Translations under genes and position numbers: made by a program
In this document: piece after piece, positions 8,006 through 16,508 of the stretch
Position numbering within the stretch: position 1 is the stretch's first letter
Layout: the number at the start of each line of letters is the position of its first letter
Notes under the pieces: generated by a model
What the model was told of the DNA's origin: nothing
What the model saw: the letters and a program-made list of their open reading frames with translations, nothing else
Database searches by the model: none
Assembly (NCBI GenBank): GCA_002314055.1
Contig: DCBP01000021.1
Coordinates: forward strand, 1 to 30,749
Length of the DNA: 30,749 nucleotides
Direction: 5' to 3'
Source: Prevotella sp. UBA1104
GTDB taxonomy: Bacteria; Bacteroidota; Bacteroidia; Bacteroidales; Bacteroidaceae

Positions 8006-8551
8006 TTAAAATGGATAGATCCTTATTCTTGTATGACCAGTTGTTCGGATAGACGCTTCCTTGAATTTCTGCTTCTTCTCTTCAGCCAAAAGCTTGAATC
8101 GTTCAGCTCCATCTGGATAGACAAGCATCATCCATTCATAGAGAGACTGGTAGACTATGAAGTCATGAATATAGACTGTCATTGTGTGAACGCTTGTAGC
8201 CGAGAAGTCTTTAGGCATGACCATTATCAGGTAATAGGCTTCCTCATCATTGGCAGGAGAGCCAACACATTCCTCCCATTCATTGGAATCAAAGCCACCA
8301 CCATGTATGTTGATCTTGCAGAAGCGATACAGCATTTCTCGACAGTCTTCAACCGCTGAATCCAGGATTCTTGCCAACCTGTCCATATTTCCAATCTCCG
8401 CCACATCAAATATATTGTGCAGCGTATGTGGATCTAAATCTTGTTTTGTTTGGGCATCTGCAAAAATGTAGGCAGTGTTCTTGATGTCGTACACAAGTTC
8501 CTGTTTCTGCAATTCAATCATTACCCTATACCCATTACAACATGTCTTCAT
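8006..8551 (-). CDS. Uncharacterised phage protein, end of lysis block
   Basis: A 181-residue soluble-looking, acidic protein with no signal peptide or membrane segment and no motif I recognise. The middle (about 60-140) is hydrophobic-patterned with many aromatic residues, and the C-terminus is basic. The start at 8551 is 3 bp after the preceding gene's stop (TAATATATG), which suggests coupling; a second Met at residue 11 is possible. It is the last gene of the leftward lysis transcript, before the terminator at 7955-7988. Function unknown. Confidence 0.7.
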   Translation of the reverse strand: MKTCCNGYRVMIELQKQELVYDIKNTAYIFADAQTKQDLDPHTLHNIFDVAEIGNMDRLARILDSAVEDCREMLYRFCKINIHGGGFDSNEWEECVGSPANDEEAYYLIMVMPKDFSATSVHTMTVYIHDFIVYQSLYEWMMLVYPDGAERFKLLAEEKKQKFKEASIRTTGHTRIRIYPF

Positions 8552-8554
8552 ATA

Positions 8555-9004
8555 TTAAAAATTTCGTTTGGGTCTTTGCCGTAAATATTGCATTGCAGTA
8601 ATCTGTTGCAGCAAGGCTGCCGATTTCGCAGCATAAGAATCTTCGTCTTTCTTGGTTATGGCACACCATGATGCGACAATACTGTTCTCTATAGACTCTT
8701 TGATTTTCTGCGCCAAAGGATTTTCCATTGCTGATATGAAGTTTCCGGGCATCCTTAATGTATATACAATATCGTCATCACTTGTTTCCATATCTTTCAA
8801 TGAATGTTCCAACGCTGTCGCGATATTGTTTGTTGCCGAAGAAAAGAAGCTGTCTATCATCTCTCTGTCAGCATCTGTAATGAAAACCTGATCATAGAGA
8901 GAGTTGCCGCTTGCGTCTATATTCTTGCCGCCTATATAGGCTGTAACTTTAGACACCTCCTCATACACCTCAATTTTGTCTATTTGTATTGTTATATCTG
9001 CCAT
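8555..9004 (-). CDS. Uncharacterised phage protein
   Basis: A 149-residue protein beginning MADITIQIDKIEVYEEV. The N-terminal half looks beta-rich and the C-terminal half (about 95-140) helical, with a basic end. No known domain is recognised. Its start overlaps the end of the spanin-like gene by 35 bp, so it is part of the same transcript. It could be a structural or accessory late protein; position after the lysis genes does not settle this. Confidence 0.7.
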   Translation of the reverse strand: MADITIQIDKIEVYEEVSKVTAYIGGKNIDASGNSLYDQVFITDADREMIDSFFSSATNNIATALEHSLKDMETSDDDIVYTLRMPGNFISAMENPLAQKIKESIENSIVASWCAITKKDEDSYAAKSAALLQQITAMQYLRQRPKRNF

Positions 9005-9497
9005 TCTTTATCCACTTATATAGTTTATATCCGAGCCATACCAATATCATGCAGAGTGCTCCCATTGACCATACAGCATATTTGAGCTGGAACTTCTCCC
9101 ACTTTGACAGTTCCTTCTCTACAGGATATGGTACTTTTATTGTATCGCATAAAGAAATGTATTGAAAGTCTCCATACTCTTTATTCTGAAAATCCATATT
9201 TTGCAAAGAGAAGAAATTATACAGATACTCCCAGTGCCATCTTTCTGTATAAATCGTATCTCCTACTTGACGTGTAGAAACACTGTCTTTGATATATATG
9301 CTGTCTCGCTTGAATATGCTGTCAATGACGGTTCTGTCATTACGGTTCCAATTGACAGTACTGTCAGTCATATTATGTGAGATGCTTTCTTTCAATCCTG
9401 CGGAACCGCTTTTGCAGCCGAAGAATAAAATCAGGAACAACATGCTGATTATGCACATCGCTACCCTATTGCCAAATATATTCTTCTTTGCTCTCAT
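8970..9497 (-). CDS. Probable single-gene spanin (u-spanin) lipoprotein
   Basis: The 175-residue product has an N-terminal lipoprotein signal (hydrophobic residues 12-27 then Cys28 in LILFFGC) and a single membrane helix at the C-terminus (about 141-160) followed by a basic cytoplasmic tail. About 110 residues lie between, rich in beta-branched and aromatic residues. This outer-membrane-lipid plus inner-membrane-helix topology is that of unimolecular spanins such as phage T1 gp11, which join and fuse the two membranes at the last lysis step. It directly follows the endolysin gene (1-nt gap), as expected. Identification rests on topology and position, not on sequence similarity I can test. Confidence 0.72.
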   Translation of the reverse strand: MRAKKNIFGNRVAMCIISMLFLILFFGCKSGSAGLKESISHNMTDSTVNWNRNDRTVIDSIFKRDSIYIKDSVSTRQVGDTIYTERWHWEYLYNFFSLQNMDFQNKEYGDFQYISLCDTIKVPYPVEKELSKWEKFQLKYAVWSMGALCMILVWLGYKLYKWIKNGRYNNTNRQN

Positions 9498-9498
9498 A

Positions 9499-10047
9499 CT
9501 ATACCTTTAATGCTTTCTTTGCCCTTACAAGATATTTCTTTCGACTATCCAATCCTGTTGTTCCACCATTGATTTTCTTTGTTATGGCGATAAAAGAATC
9601 TTTGTCCGCGAGCTTGTTAAGTCCATTGCTGTTCCACCACCACATCGCAGACTTGACAGCACCGAGAGGCTTTTCCAACAATTCAGGATGAGCCATAATG
9701 TCTCCACGGCAATATGAACTGTCATTATATGTCTGATAGTTTGCACGTCCTGTAATCTGTATCAGTCCACGACCGCGATACTTGTAGCCGTCTCCGGCTT
9801 TCACGTTCCCAAGCATCTGCTTCAGCTTGCCTGTATCATACTTCGTGAAGTAGCTTATGTTACCAATCTCTTTCACGCTTCTCAGCTCATTGCTTTCATG
9901 TGCTATCTGAGCTAAGAAGTGTGCCATACGCAATGGAGTACTTATCTTGAATGTTTCTTTATATCCGTTGATATAAGGAAGATATTCAGCGACCTTATCC
10001 TTTGCATTTGGCATTATCTCCAATATCTGTTCTTTCGTTATTTCCAT
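9499..10047 (-). CDS. Endolysin, glycoside hydrolase family 19-like
   Basis: A 182-residue muralytic enzyme of the GH19 (chitinase-like) fold used by many phages as endolysin. The general-acid Glu is expected at Glu51 in MAHFLAQIAHES, a second acidic residue at about Glu60, and the family signature RGRGLIQITGRANY lies at 91-104. A SAMWWWNSNGLNKLAD-type segment follows. There is no signal peptide, so release should depend on the holin encoded upstream, whose gene overlaps this start by 53 bp. It would cleave peptidoglycan glycan strands at the end of infection. Confidence 0.9.
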   Translation of the reverse strand: MEITKEQILEIMPNAKDKVAEYLPYINGYKETFKISTPLRMAHFLAQIAHESNELRSVKEIGNISYFTKYDTGKLKQMLGNVKAGDGYKYRGRGLIQITGRANYQTYNDSSYCRGDIMAHPELLEKPLGAVKSAMWWWNSNGLNKLADKDSFIAITKKINGGTTGLDSRKKYLVRAKKALKV

Positions 10048-10501
10048 ATTTTGTCTTTTTATATTCCTGATACTTTTTGAACATCGGCACTTTGTCTACA
10101 AATTTGAATGTAAGTACATAATGCAAGAAATCCACCAGCTGATACCAAGGAGAGCCTGGCACAAGAACACTTCGCCAGTTCCTTACAATGTTGGTAGTAA
10201 ACAAGTACATCGCTGCAATGCAGATATAGCGCACACAGAATATCGCCTGTTCGTCAGAATGGAGAAAATGTCCGCAAACGAACAATACGGCAACAGTAGC
10301 GAAGAACAGAAAGCAACAAACGAAAAACATTCCTGCCTTTTTCCAAGACCAGTCTTCATGATTGAACCTTGCTGCTACCAAACCGAACACGAAGTTCAGC
10401 GTAAAAAGGACTACCATACTCGTCATGAAATCCTTTATCGGGGTAAGCAGTACCAAAAATCCCCATATCGTGCTTATTATAAATGCCCTTACATCATTCA
10501 T
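9995..10501 (-). CDS. Probable holin
   Basis: A 168-residue membrane protein with four predicted helices (about residues 6-22, 27-47, 56-80 and 87-106) and a charged, Lys-rich cytoplasmic tail. The size, the segment around NFVFGLVAARFNHEDWSWKK and the position as first gene before endolysin and spanin support a holin that forms membrane lesions and times lysis. Holin families of this kind are found in Bacteroidetes phages. It is the first gene behind the late promoter at 10519-10563, with a leader of only about 10-12 nt. An antiholin or membrane scaffold cannot be excluded. Confidence 0.75.
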   Translation of the reverse strand: MNDVRAFIISTIWGFLVLLTPIKDFMTSMVVLFTLNFVFGLVAARFNHEDWSWKKAGMFFVCCFLFFATVAVLFVCGHFLHSDEQAIFCVRYICIAAMYLFTTNIVRNWRSVLVPGSPWYQLVDFLHYVLTFKFVDKVPMFKKYQEYKKTKYGNNERTDIGDNAKCKG

Positions 10502-10518
10502 CCTTATCTCTTTTTCTG

Positions 10519-10563
10519 CAAAGATAGGATAAGAATTTACAAAAGTCGTTTTATCCGTTAATA
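10519..10563 (-). promoter_or_regulatory. Phage late promoter with conserved upstream box (lysis block)
   Basis: On the minus strand, box TATTAACGGATAAAA (10563-10549), 22-bp gap, then TATCTTTG (10526-10519), just upstream of the holin start at 10501. No TTTG is present at the usual -33 place. The same box and gap recur at 16419-16463 and 19881-19925. Confidence 0.75.
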
Positions 10564-10596
10564 GAGTACAATGTTTTATTTGCTGAACAATGTATC

Positions 10597-10821
10597 TTAT
10601 TCGTCTTCTTCATGCCTAATCCGTTTCATCTTCCCCCTCTTCCATATATTGTCTTTGTTCCGTTTTATAACTCTTCCAAAAACATCATTCTCATACAAGT
10701 CTGGACTGTCTTTTCTGCCTTGTGTTTCGGAAGCTATACCGCCATTCGGGTCATTTACTTGCTCCTGAGGTGCTCCAATGTTTTCATTTCCATTCTCAAT
10801 ACTAATATTTTCTGCCATCAT
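10597..10821 (-). CDS. Small uncharacterised phage protein
   Basis: A 74-residue hydrophilic protein, acidic and Asn/Gly-rich in its first half and basic at the end (KRNKDNIWKRGKMKRIRHEEDE). It lies 20 bp after the portal gene as the last gene of the head block, with the lysis promoter just beyond. It resembles no family I can name; a small head-associated or unstructured protein is plausible. A second Met at residue 2 is an equally possible start. Confidence 0.6.
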   Translation of the reverse strand: MMAENISIENGNENIGAPQEQVNDPNGGIASETQGRKDSPDLYENDVFGRVIKRNKDNIWKRGKMKRIRHEEDE

Positions 10822-10841
10822 ACTTTATTTTATTTATAGTG

Positions 10842-12875
10842 TTATTCTGATAAAGGAGCCTGTTGCTCACTTGGTTGTATGCCATGACCGCTCAACATCT
10901 GTTGAAGCATTGCCTGTGCCTTTGGATTACTCTGTGATGCTTGGCTTATCTGTGCTTGCAGTTCGGGAGAAATTTGCTGTGGTGCTCTGCCCTGTTGCAT
11001 GTCTTGCTCCTGATTGTCCAGTTCTTGCAGCAAGTCATCCGCGAATGGGAAGTCTCCAACTTTCAATAGCTGACGTAAAGATATTGCCTGTTTCTGCCAC
11101 AGTTGCATAAGGAAATCATTTGCCATCTGGCGATATACTGGAGTTGCCGTACTTTCTGTTATGTTTATGTCAAACTCTACATCGCGTATTTTCTTCGGGT
11201 CGTACTCTACGATCTCTCCTGCTTTGCCTACAATATTAAATGTACGCCTTGTGTCATAATACTGTTGCATATTCTTCACGTCCTTATATGCTCCGTCTAT
11301 TATGAACTGGCTGAACGTTTCCAATATGTCAAGCAGCGACATCGTGGCATTTTGTGTCTGCTGGGCATATAGCGAACCGCTCGTTCCAGATACTCCTGGC
11401 TTGCCTTGCAATGCACCGTTTACACCGCTTATATCCTCAAAGAACTTCAACTGGAATTTCAGCAAATCCTGTATTCCTATGTTGACACAATTGTTTGCCA
11501 CCTGTACCGGCAGTTGTCCGCTCTTGCTTGGTTTGAAGCGTACAAGTCCGTTAAACCTTGCCCATTCATCTGCTAAGTCATCCCATGTCAAATCATCCGG
11601 GCAGCAGTCATCAGGACATAGAAGAACGCCTTTTGCCGATGCACGCATAATGAAATCATACATCGTAACAAGCCTGTTAACATACCGTTGCTGGTCTACT
11701 ACATCCTCAACGAAGCTGTGTATTTCGCCATCAATGAACGGATAGAATTTGAATACGTATGGATGCTCACCATGGGCATAAGGAGTTTCGCCCTCACGGA
11801 GAATATCGCCAAACGGAGAGAGGTAGTAGAAATACCAGTATTCATCCATGAACCATTCTGCTTTGATCAAAGGAATGTCTTCCTTTTCCATTCCTGCATT
11901 CAAACCGCGTTCTATACGATCCTTGTTTTCAAGTTCTACTATATCGTGGTAGTCCTCAACGTCAATCTTGTAGTCATCACCATTGTTGTAGTCATGACAG
12001 CGGTATCGCGGTTTGCTCTCTTTACGCCATACTTCTATAACTCTACATAGAGAAGGGTTGCTTGGAGACATGAAGTCTACTTTCCGTGGATCGAACTCTC
12101 CAAACTGCTGCAAGCTGTCTTCTATCAGTTCTCTGTTGCTGGCATTACGGTATATCTCTTTCAGTCTTTTTACATCTGCTGGAGACTTAGCAAATTCCAT
12201 CAGGATATTTCCGATAGTGGTATCATGTATCTCACCGATACAGCGTACATCCCACCCTCTGAAATCCTTCATATTATTGTCCACGAAAAACTCGTTCGGG
12301 TCTACATAGTCTGTCCAACAGTCCAGTCTGTTTCGCCTCCATCCGTATTTTTTCTTGTGAATAGCAGCACCGCTTATAAGGAACTCTTCCATCGTTCGGG
12401 CATCTATCTCGCTCTCCCTATTGAGCTGACGGTTGCACTGCAAGACGATACTCATTGTCTCACTGTACTTCTGTTCGTCTTTGTCCCTTGCATTACATGT
12501 AGGTTCTTTGCTTTGCGAGCGATACACTCCCAGAACATTTTTCACCAGTCTGCGTATAAGATTATTCTTCAGAGGCTCACTGCCTTGCTCACGGATATAT
12601 TGCGACTCCGTCATTCTCCTCACGCCACCGCATTTGGAGTGCAGCTCTATTATATCTCCCCACTGGTCTCCGTAATTGTATCTTTTGTTTCTCAGTCTTC
12701 TCTTGCGGAAGTTCTCCATATTGTTATAATACCGCTGAGCCTCAAAGAGGACGGAATATGCACGTTCATACGGCTGACTGTAAGAGTTGAAGGAAGCTTT
12801 GACGGTATCAAGTTCCTCCTTGTCTGTCACCTTGCTCAGCGACAACAGTTTTGTCTTTTCTTTTTTCTTTGCCAT
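10842..12875 (-). CDS. Portal protein
   Basis: A 677-residue protein with the pattern of P22-type portals: an N-terminal helical region with YNYGDQW and the PLKNNLIRRLVKNVLGVYRS segment (about 65-120), a central region with DYVDPNEFF, and a long clip/stem region with DFIMRASAKGVLL and FEDISGVNGALQGKPG (about 385-500). A Gln-rich C-terminal tail (about 625-677) resembles a barrel or disordered end. It would form the dodecameric ring at the capsid vertex, through which DNA is packaged and ejected, and which binds terminase. It is fourth after the capsid gene in the leftward head block. Assignment is from remembered family pattern and context. Confidence 0.85.
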   Translation of the reverse strand: MAKKKEKTKLLSLSKVTDKEELDTVKASFNSYSQPYERAYSVLFEAQRYYNNMENFRKRRLRNKRYNYGDQWGDIIELHSKCGGVRRMTESQYIREQGSEPLKNNLIRRLVKNVLGVYRSQSKEPTCNARDKDEQKYSETMSIVLQCNRQLNRESEIDARTMEEFLISGAAIHKKKYGWRRNRLDCWTDYVDPNEFFVDNNMKDFRGWDVRCIGEIHDTTIGNILMEFAKSPADVKRLKEIYRNASNRELIEDSLQQFGEFDPRKVDFMSPSNPSLCRVIEVWRKESKPRYRCHDYNNGDDYKIDVEDYHDIVELENKDRIERGLNAGMEKEDIPLIKAEWFMDEYWYFYYLSPFGDILREGETPYAHGEHPYVFKFYPFIDGEIHSFVEDVVDQQRYVNRLVTMYDFIMRASAKGVLLCPDDCCPDDLTWDDLADEWARFNGLVRFKPSKSGQLPVQVANNCVNIGIQDLLKFQLKFFEDISGVNGALQGKPGVSGTSGSLYAQQTQNATMSLLDILETFSQFIIDGAYKDVKNMQQYYDTRRTFNIVGKAGEIVEYDPKKIRDVEFDINITESTATPVYRQMANDFLMQLWQKQAISLRQLLKVGDFPFADDLLQELDNQEQDMQQGRAPQQISPELQAQISQASQSNPKAQAMLQQMLSGHGIQPSEQQAPLSE

Positions 12876-12879
12876 ATCA

Positions 12880-13542
12880 TTATTGCATTTGAGAAGGTTC
12901 TACATCTAATATTCCTGCCAATTTCTTTGCGACAGACATCAATCCGTTAGCTGTATCGTTGTCTCCCAAGCTGACACATACCAGATAAGCCGTCATATAT
13001 TTCACTGCATCTACCAAAGTCTGTGGCAATTCTATCATGTCGTTCTGGATGAAAGGCAACTTCACGTATGATAAGTCCAATGTAGCATCATCCGAATTGC
13101 TTGTGTATAGTTCTATATGTCTTTTTCCTCCAGCATGTACTATTGCTGCAACAGGTCTTTCTACATTTCCGCGCACACCAAACCTGCTTGTCTGCAATTT
13201 ATACTCGTCATCATTCTCTGATATAATCTTGCCTGGTCTTATCCAGTCGCTGACCTTAACAGACAAGACACGTATCAAGTCTGACGGTAATTCCACTTTG
13301 CCGAAATATGCACCGTAAGAATTTTGCCAAGTTACAATATTGCCGGCAAGTGTTGTTCCTTCCACCAATAGAGACGAAGCTTCTGTCAAGATTATTTTTG
13401 CCGCATCCACGATTCTGCTCTGGATAAGTTCTCCTTGAGAGAGAGTATCAGAGTCATCAGGCACAAGTACAGCACTCTCCTGATTGCGGTCAAGAATTAC
13501 CTTGACTTCTTTCACCAAGTCAGATACAGCATAATTTACCAT
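12880..13542 (-). CDS. Probable head-tail connector / adaptor protein
   Basis: A 220-residue protein between the capsid-side genes and the portal gene. The N-terminus (about 1-60, MVNYAVSDLVKEVKVILDRN then an Ile/Ala-rich helix) resembles head-completion or adaptor proteins that begin with a helical bundle. The middle (about 70-165) is beta-rich with LPSDLIRVLSVKVSDW, and the end is helical. Size, fold pattern and location suggest an adaptor beneath the portal, comparable to P22 gp4-like or tail-tube proteins, but I cannot confirm a family. It starts 1 bp after the 13544-13948 gene and ends 4 bp before portal. Confidence 0.6.
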   Translation of the reverse strand: MVNYAVSDLVKEVKVILDRNQESAVLVPDDSDTLSQGELIQSRIVDAAKIILTEASSLLVEGTTLAGNIVTWQNSYGAYFGKVELPSDLIRVLSVKVSDWIRPGKIISENDDEYKLQTSRFGVRGNVERPVAAIVHAGGKRHIELYTSNSDDATLDLSYVKLPFIQNDMIELPQTLVDAVKYMTAYLVCVSLGDNDTANGLMSVAKKLAGILDVEPSQMQ

Positions 13543-13543
13543 A

Positions 13544-13948
13544 TTACTCCAGTCCTTCTAATTCAACACCATATTCATTTGCCACGGCAAGTACATCTTC
13601 TTTTGTCTTCATCTTTGTACGAGACACTCCAAAGGTATCTGCAAGATAATCCTTGGCATCAGCAATATCCGACACACAATATGTTTTTTTATCCTCTGCA
13701 ATTTTCTTTGCCTTTGCCGCGGCTTTCTTTTTCGTCTCGGCTTCCAGCTTCTTCTCGTCTATTGTTTCTTCAAGCCAGAACTTGTCGTTAAACCAGTAAT
13801 GGCTCTCTATTGCCTTTTGCTCTTTTACGTCTCTCGTTGAATATATGCTTGTGCCATGACTCTGACCGTCAAACACAATTCGTTTAAGACCTCCCTCCAA
13901 CTTTACGTTGAAAGCCAAGTCTGAATTTCCTTGATATGTTTTTAACAT
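13544..13948 (-). CDS. Small phage structural protein with HeH/LEM-like C-terminus
   Basis: A 134-residue protein in three parts: a beta-rich N-terminal domain (about 1-60, ending in WFNDKFWLEE), a Lys/Ala/Glu-rich helical linker (about 65-88), and a short helical C-terminus (about 90-134). The end pattern (DAKDYLADTFGVSRTKMKTKEDVLAVANEYGV) is like HeH/LEM or Rho-N mini-domains that occur in phage head-completion proteins. It is first after the terminator that follows the capsid gene. The exact role is not known; a head decoration or completion role is inference. Confidence 0.55.
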   Translation of the reverse strand: MLKTYQGNSDLAFNVKLEGGLKRIVFDGQSHGTSIYSTRDVKEQKAIESHYWFNDKFWLEETIDEKKLEAETKKKAAAKAKKIAEDKKTYCVSDIADAKDYLADTFGVSRTKMKTKEDVLAVANEYGVELEGLE

Positions 13949-13963
13949 CTTTCTCTTCTAATT

Positions 13964-13997
13964 AAAAAGAGGGATGGGGCAAGTGCCCACACCCCTC
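13964..13997 (-). terminator. Hairpin after the capsid gene
   Basis: On the minus strand, GAGGGGTGTGGGC and GCCCCATCCCTC pair over 12 bp with one bulged T and one G-T, with loop ACTT, followed by TTTTT. It lies between the capsid stop (14034) and the next start (13948). It probably stops part of the transcripts and protects the capsid mRNA end, giving more capsid than portal. Confidence 0.8.
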
Positions 13998-14033
13998 ATA
14001 AATTATATATACATGAATGAACCTAACTCTAAG

Positions 14034-15542
14034 TTAAGCAGACGCAAGCTTCATTCTTGCGTGAGCTTTCGGGTATTTCAGATACAGACACGCTACTTCC
14101 TGAATTACCACAGCATCCGTGTTGCGAATACCTGCTGCTTTAAGGTCAAGCACGTTACGCGCCCAAGGCAAGTGTACTCGCTTTACAAGGAACTCTGGAT
14201 CGAGAACCAATGCACAGTCGCTCATTCCCTGCAAGTCGAAGAACTCTGAATGAATCATCAGCAACTCCCCGAAGTCTGTCTCCCAACTCTTGAATTTTAA
14301 GTTGAATACTTCAACGGTATCTTTCAGTCGGAACTTCTCTGAACGAATCTTGGAGAATGCAGTTACCACCTGTGAACCGGCAATAACTACCTTGCGCTTG
14401 TTGCCAATGCCTGTACCTACAAATATATCTTTTGTAATATCCACAAGTTCATTGTCCCAGATTACAACATCATCCTTCTTGAAACCTTTCTTCTGGTCAT
14501 CCTCAGTTGCCTTGTGTCCTACTTCAATGTCCTTTCCAGCCATCCACCAAATACCTTTGGTAAACCACTGTGAGGAATTGTTCTTTGTCGTATGCTTGAT
14601 ACAAGCCATGTCTCCAAACAAGAAAGTTCCCTCCATTGCAAGGCGCATGTCATAGATAGAATCCTCTTCCATATCAGAGAAGCTCCAATCCACTTTCTTT
14701 GCAGCAATCTTGTCAAAGGTACTCTGCTCAATCTGAATCATAAAGTTCTGACAATACTGAGTATCGCTTGTCGGAAGGTTGTTGAAACGTCCTGTCTGTA
14801 CGTCAAGCTCTCCACAAGCCTTTGCCATACGGATAAGTACAGTCTTTGCCGGAATTGCCGGCACTCCGATAGCCTGCTTCTGATACATGTTACCATTAAC
14901 GGCAAAGACTATAGGCTGACCATCTGTATTCTTACCGCATACGCACAGTTCCAAATCCGGAACTGGAACGCCTTTGTTCTTATCATCTGAATATGCAACA
15001 CCATTATAGTCTGTAATTGCCTTTACTCCTACCACACGGATAGTATCATCAAGAGTAAACATGTCTGGATCATCAACTGGCAGCACAACGGATGAACCTG
15101 TACTTGCCTCAGTTGTGGTCTTTACTGTGGTCTTGATTGGACGTGTACCGATAGAGTAATATTCCACTACAAAAGAATCGGCGGTCTTCGGTGTAGCGTA
15201 ACGTGAAATCTGGTCTACAGGAGTTGCCATAGGACGAATCTTTGTAATCTTGTCATTCAAGTCGTTTGAATAGAAGTTCACATCACCTTCTGCCCATTTC
15301 GTTTCACGCCCACGTGTCTCCGTTGCGATTCCTTCATTCTGTCTTGCAGCACCGCCATTGCCACCTTCTCCGGCAGTCTCTGCACCACCAGCCTCTGCCG
15401 CATGTCCACTATTGGTCGTACCTGCATCAGGCAAGTTGCCAGCCTCTGCCATCAGCACAGAGCCGTTTACTCCAAAAATCATAGCCAACGCCATGAGGAA
15501 CACGGACATCAGCCAACTGAATGTTTGTTTTGTTGTCTTCAT
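14034..15542 (-). CDS. Major capsid protein with hydrophobic N-terminus
   Basis: A 502-residue protein in the capsid position (scaffold-like gene before, connector and portal after, strong terminator right behind). The core from about residue 85 has the look of large N4/SU10-like HK97-fold capsid proteins, including RPMATPVDQISRYA at the start and a C-terminal segment with EFFDLQGMSDCALVLDPEF. Unusually, residues 1-30 read as a signal peptide: TTKQ, a hydrophobic stretch (about 9-30), then A-E-A at 32-34, followed by a Gly/Ala-rich stretch (35-75). The start at 15542 has the A/T-rich leader and 30-bp spacing typical of this operon; a later start at 15452 would remove the hydrophobic part. Capsid call inferred mainly from context and size. 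Confidence 0.78.
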   Translation of the reverse strand: MKTTKQTFSWLMSVFLMALAMIFGVNGSVLMAEAGNLPDAGTTNSGHAAEAGGAETAGEGGNGGAARQNEGIATETRGRETKWAEGDVNFYSNDLNDKITKIRPMATPVDQISRYATPKTADSFVVEYYSIGTRPIKTTVKTTTEASTGSSVVLPVDDPDMFTLDDTIRVVGVKAITDYNGVAYSDDKNKGVPVPDLELCVCGKNTDGQPIVFAVNGNMYQKQAIGVPAIPAKTVLIRMAKACGELDVQTGRFNNLPTSDTQYCQNFMIQIEQSTFDKIAAKKVDWSFSDMEEDSIYDMRLAMEGTFLFGDMACIKHTTKNNSSQWFTKGIWWMAGKDIEVGHKATEDDQKKGFKKDDVVIWDNELVDITKDIFVGTGIGNKRKVVIAGSQVVTAFSKIRSEKFRLKDTVEVFNLKFKSWETDFGELLMIHSEFFDLQGMSDCALVLDPEFLVKRVHLPWARNVLDLKAAGIRNTDAVVIQEVACLYLKYPKAHARMKLASA

Positions 15543-15572
15543 TATCTGTAAATTTTAAATTAATAAATCCTT

Positions 15573-16391
15573 TTATCTATTGTGTATTCTCTTCTCTCCG
15601 CCTCGTTCCCATATAGAACCTCCTCTTGCCATACGTCCAAGTGCTCCGAAATCAGGCTGGTTATCGCCATCTTGTGGCGACTCTGCTGTTGCTGAATCCA
15701 AATCAGCCACACCATCGCCTTTCTTGCGAAGCTCCAGGTTTTTCTGGTGCTTGATATTCTTTCCACGTACTTCGCCTTCATGTGCGGCATTGGCTACATC
15801 TTCATCATGACTTGCAGCGAGTCTGAGCATGTCAAGTGCTTCTCTTGTGAACTTGCCGCGGATAACATCATTGGCTACAACAAACATTTTGCCGATTAGC
15901 TCATTTGTAACGTCTTCGCCATACTCTTTGTCCATTGCGTCAAAGACTTCATAGCTCTTCTTTATGTTCTCAGCATACTCGTCATCAAGTTTCTTGCTTT
16001 CGGCAACACGTTTTAAATAGTCTGCCTGTGCTTCTCCGATTGCATCTGCTTGCTCCGGGTCTGTAAGTATGTCCACAAACTCATCGCCAAAGTTCCTTAC
16101 AAGTTCCACGGCAGGATTCTTGCCGTTCTTCATCGCCTTTAAAAATGCCGCGGAACGAGGATCGGCTGTCAGCATGTCGCTCATTGCCTTTTCGTTTGCC
16201 TTATACCCTTCGATTGTTTTCTGGTCTGCATCGTAGTCATCGTTGATTGCACCATAGATTGCTTCATCGTCTGCATAGTCCGTATCTGGATGACGTGTCT
16301 TTAAACGTTCCAAAGCCAAGTCTCTTTTTGTCTTTGCCGCTTGCTGGGTTGCTGCTCCAGCATTCTGAATATTGTTTGTATTTCCAGCCAT
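15573..16391 (-). CDS. Scaffold-like head assembly protein
   Basis: A 272-residue, very acidic and helical protein immediately before the capsid gene, typical of scaffolding proteins. The N-terminus is Asn/Gln/Ala-rich (MAGNTNNIQNAGAATQQAAK), the middle is charged helix, and the end is basic and Gly/Arg-rich (ARGGSIWERGGEKRIHNR), as in scaffolds that bind capsid subunits through a basic C-terminal segment. I choose the ATG at 16391: an upstream TTG at 16421 lies inside the -7 element of the late promoter, so it cannot be in the mRNA. An internal protein that exits with DNA is the main alternative. Confidence 0.72.
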   Translation of the reverse strand: MAGNTNNIQNAGAATQQAAKTKRDLALERLKTRHPDTDYADDEAIYGAINDDYDADQKTIEGYKANEKAMSDMLTADPRSAAFLKAMKNGKNPAVELVRNFGDEFVDILTDPEQADAIGEAQADYLKRVAESKKLDDEYAENIKKSYEVFDAMDKEYGEDVTNELIGKMFVVANDVIRGKFTREALDMLRLAASHDEDVANAAHEGEVRGKNIKHQKNLELRKKGDGVADLDSATAESPQDGDNQPDFGALGRMARGGSIWERGGEKRIHNR

Positions 16392-16418
16392 ATTTGAATA
16401 ACAGATTAAAATATTGTC

Positions 16419-16463
16419 CAAAATTAATGCTTTTCATACTTTCTTCTTTTTTATCCGTTAATA
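16419..16463 (-). promoter_or_regulatory. Phage late promoter with conserved upstream box (head block)
   Basis: On the minus strand, box TATTAACGGATAAAA (16463-16449), 22-bp gap, then TAATTTTG (16426-16419), 28 bp before the scaffold start at 16391. Same architecture as at 10519-10563 and 19881-19925. It is back to back with the rightward promoter at 16477-16508. Confidence 0.75.
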
Positions 16464-16476
16464 TTCATTGCTCATA

Positions 16477-16508
16477 TTTGATTTTGTCAGTAATTTTTTG
16501 TACATTTG
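16477..16508 (+). promoter_or_regulatory. Rightward promoter of the terminase block
   Basis: TTTG (16477-16480), 20-bp spacer and TACATTTG (16501-16508) followed by CA form a complete host-type Bacteroidetes promoter, 12 bp before the ATG at 16520. Unlike the three late promoters it has a proper -33 element, so it may be active without a phage activator. The leftward late box lies only 14 bp upstream. Confidence 0.65.
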
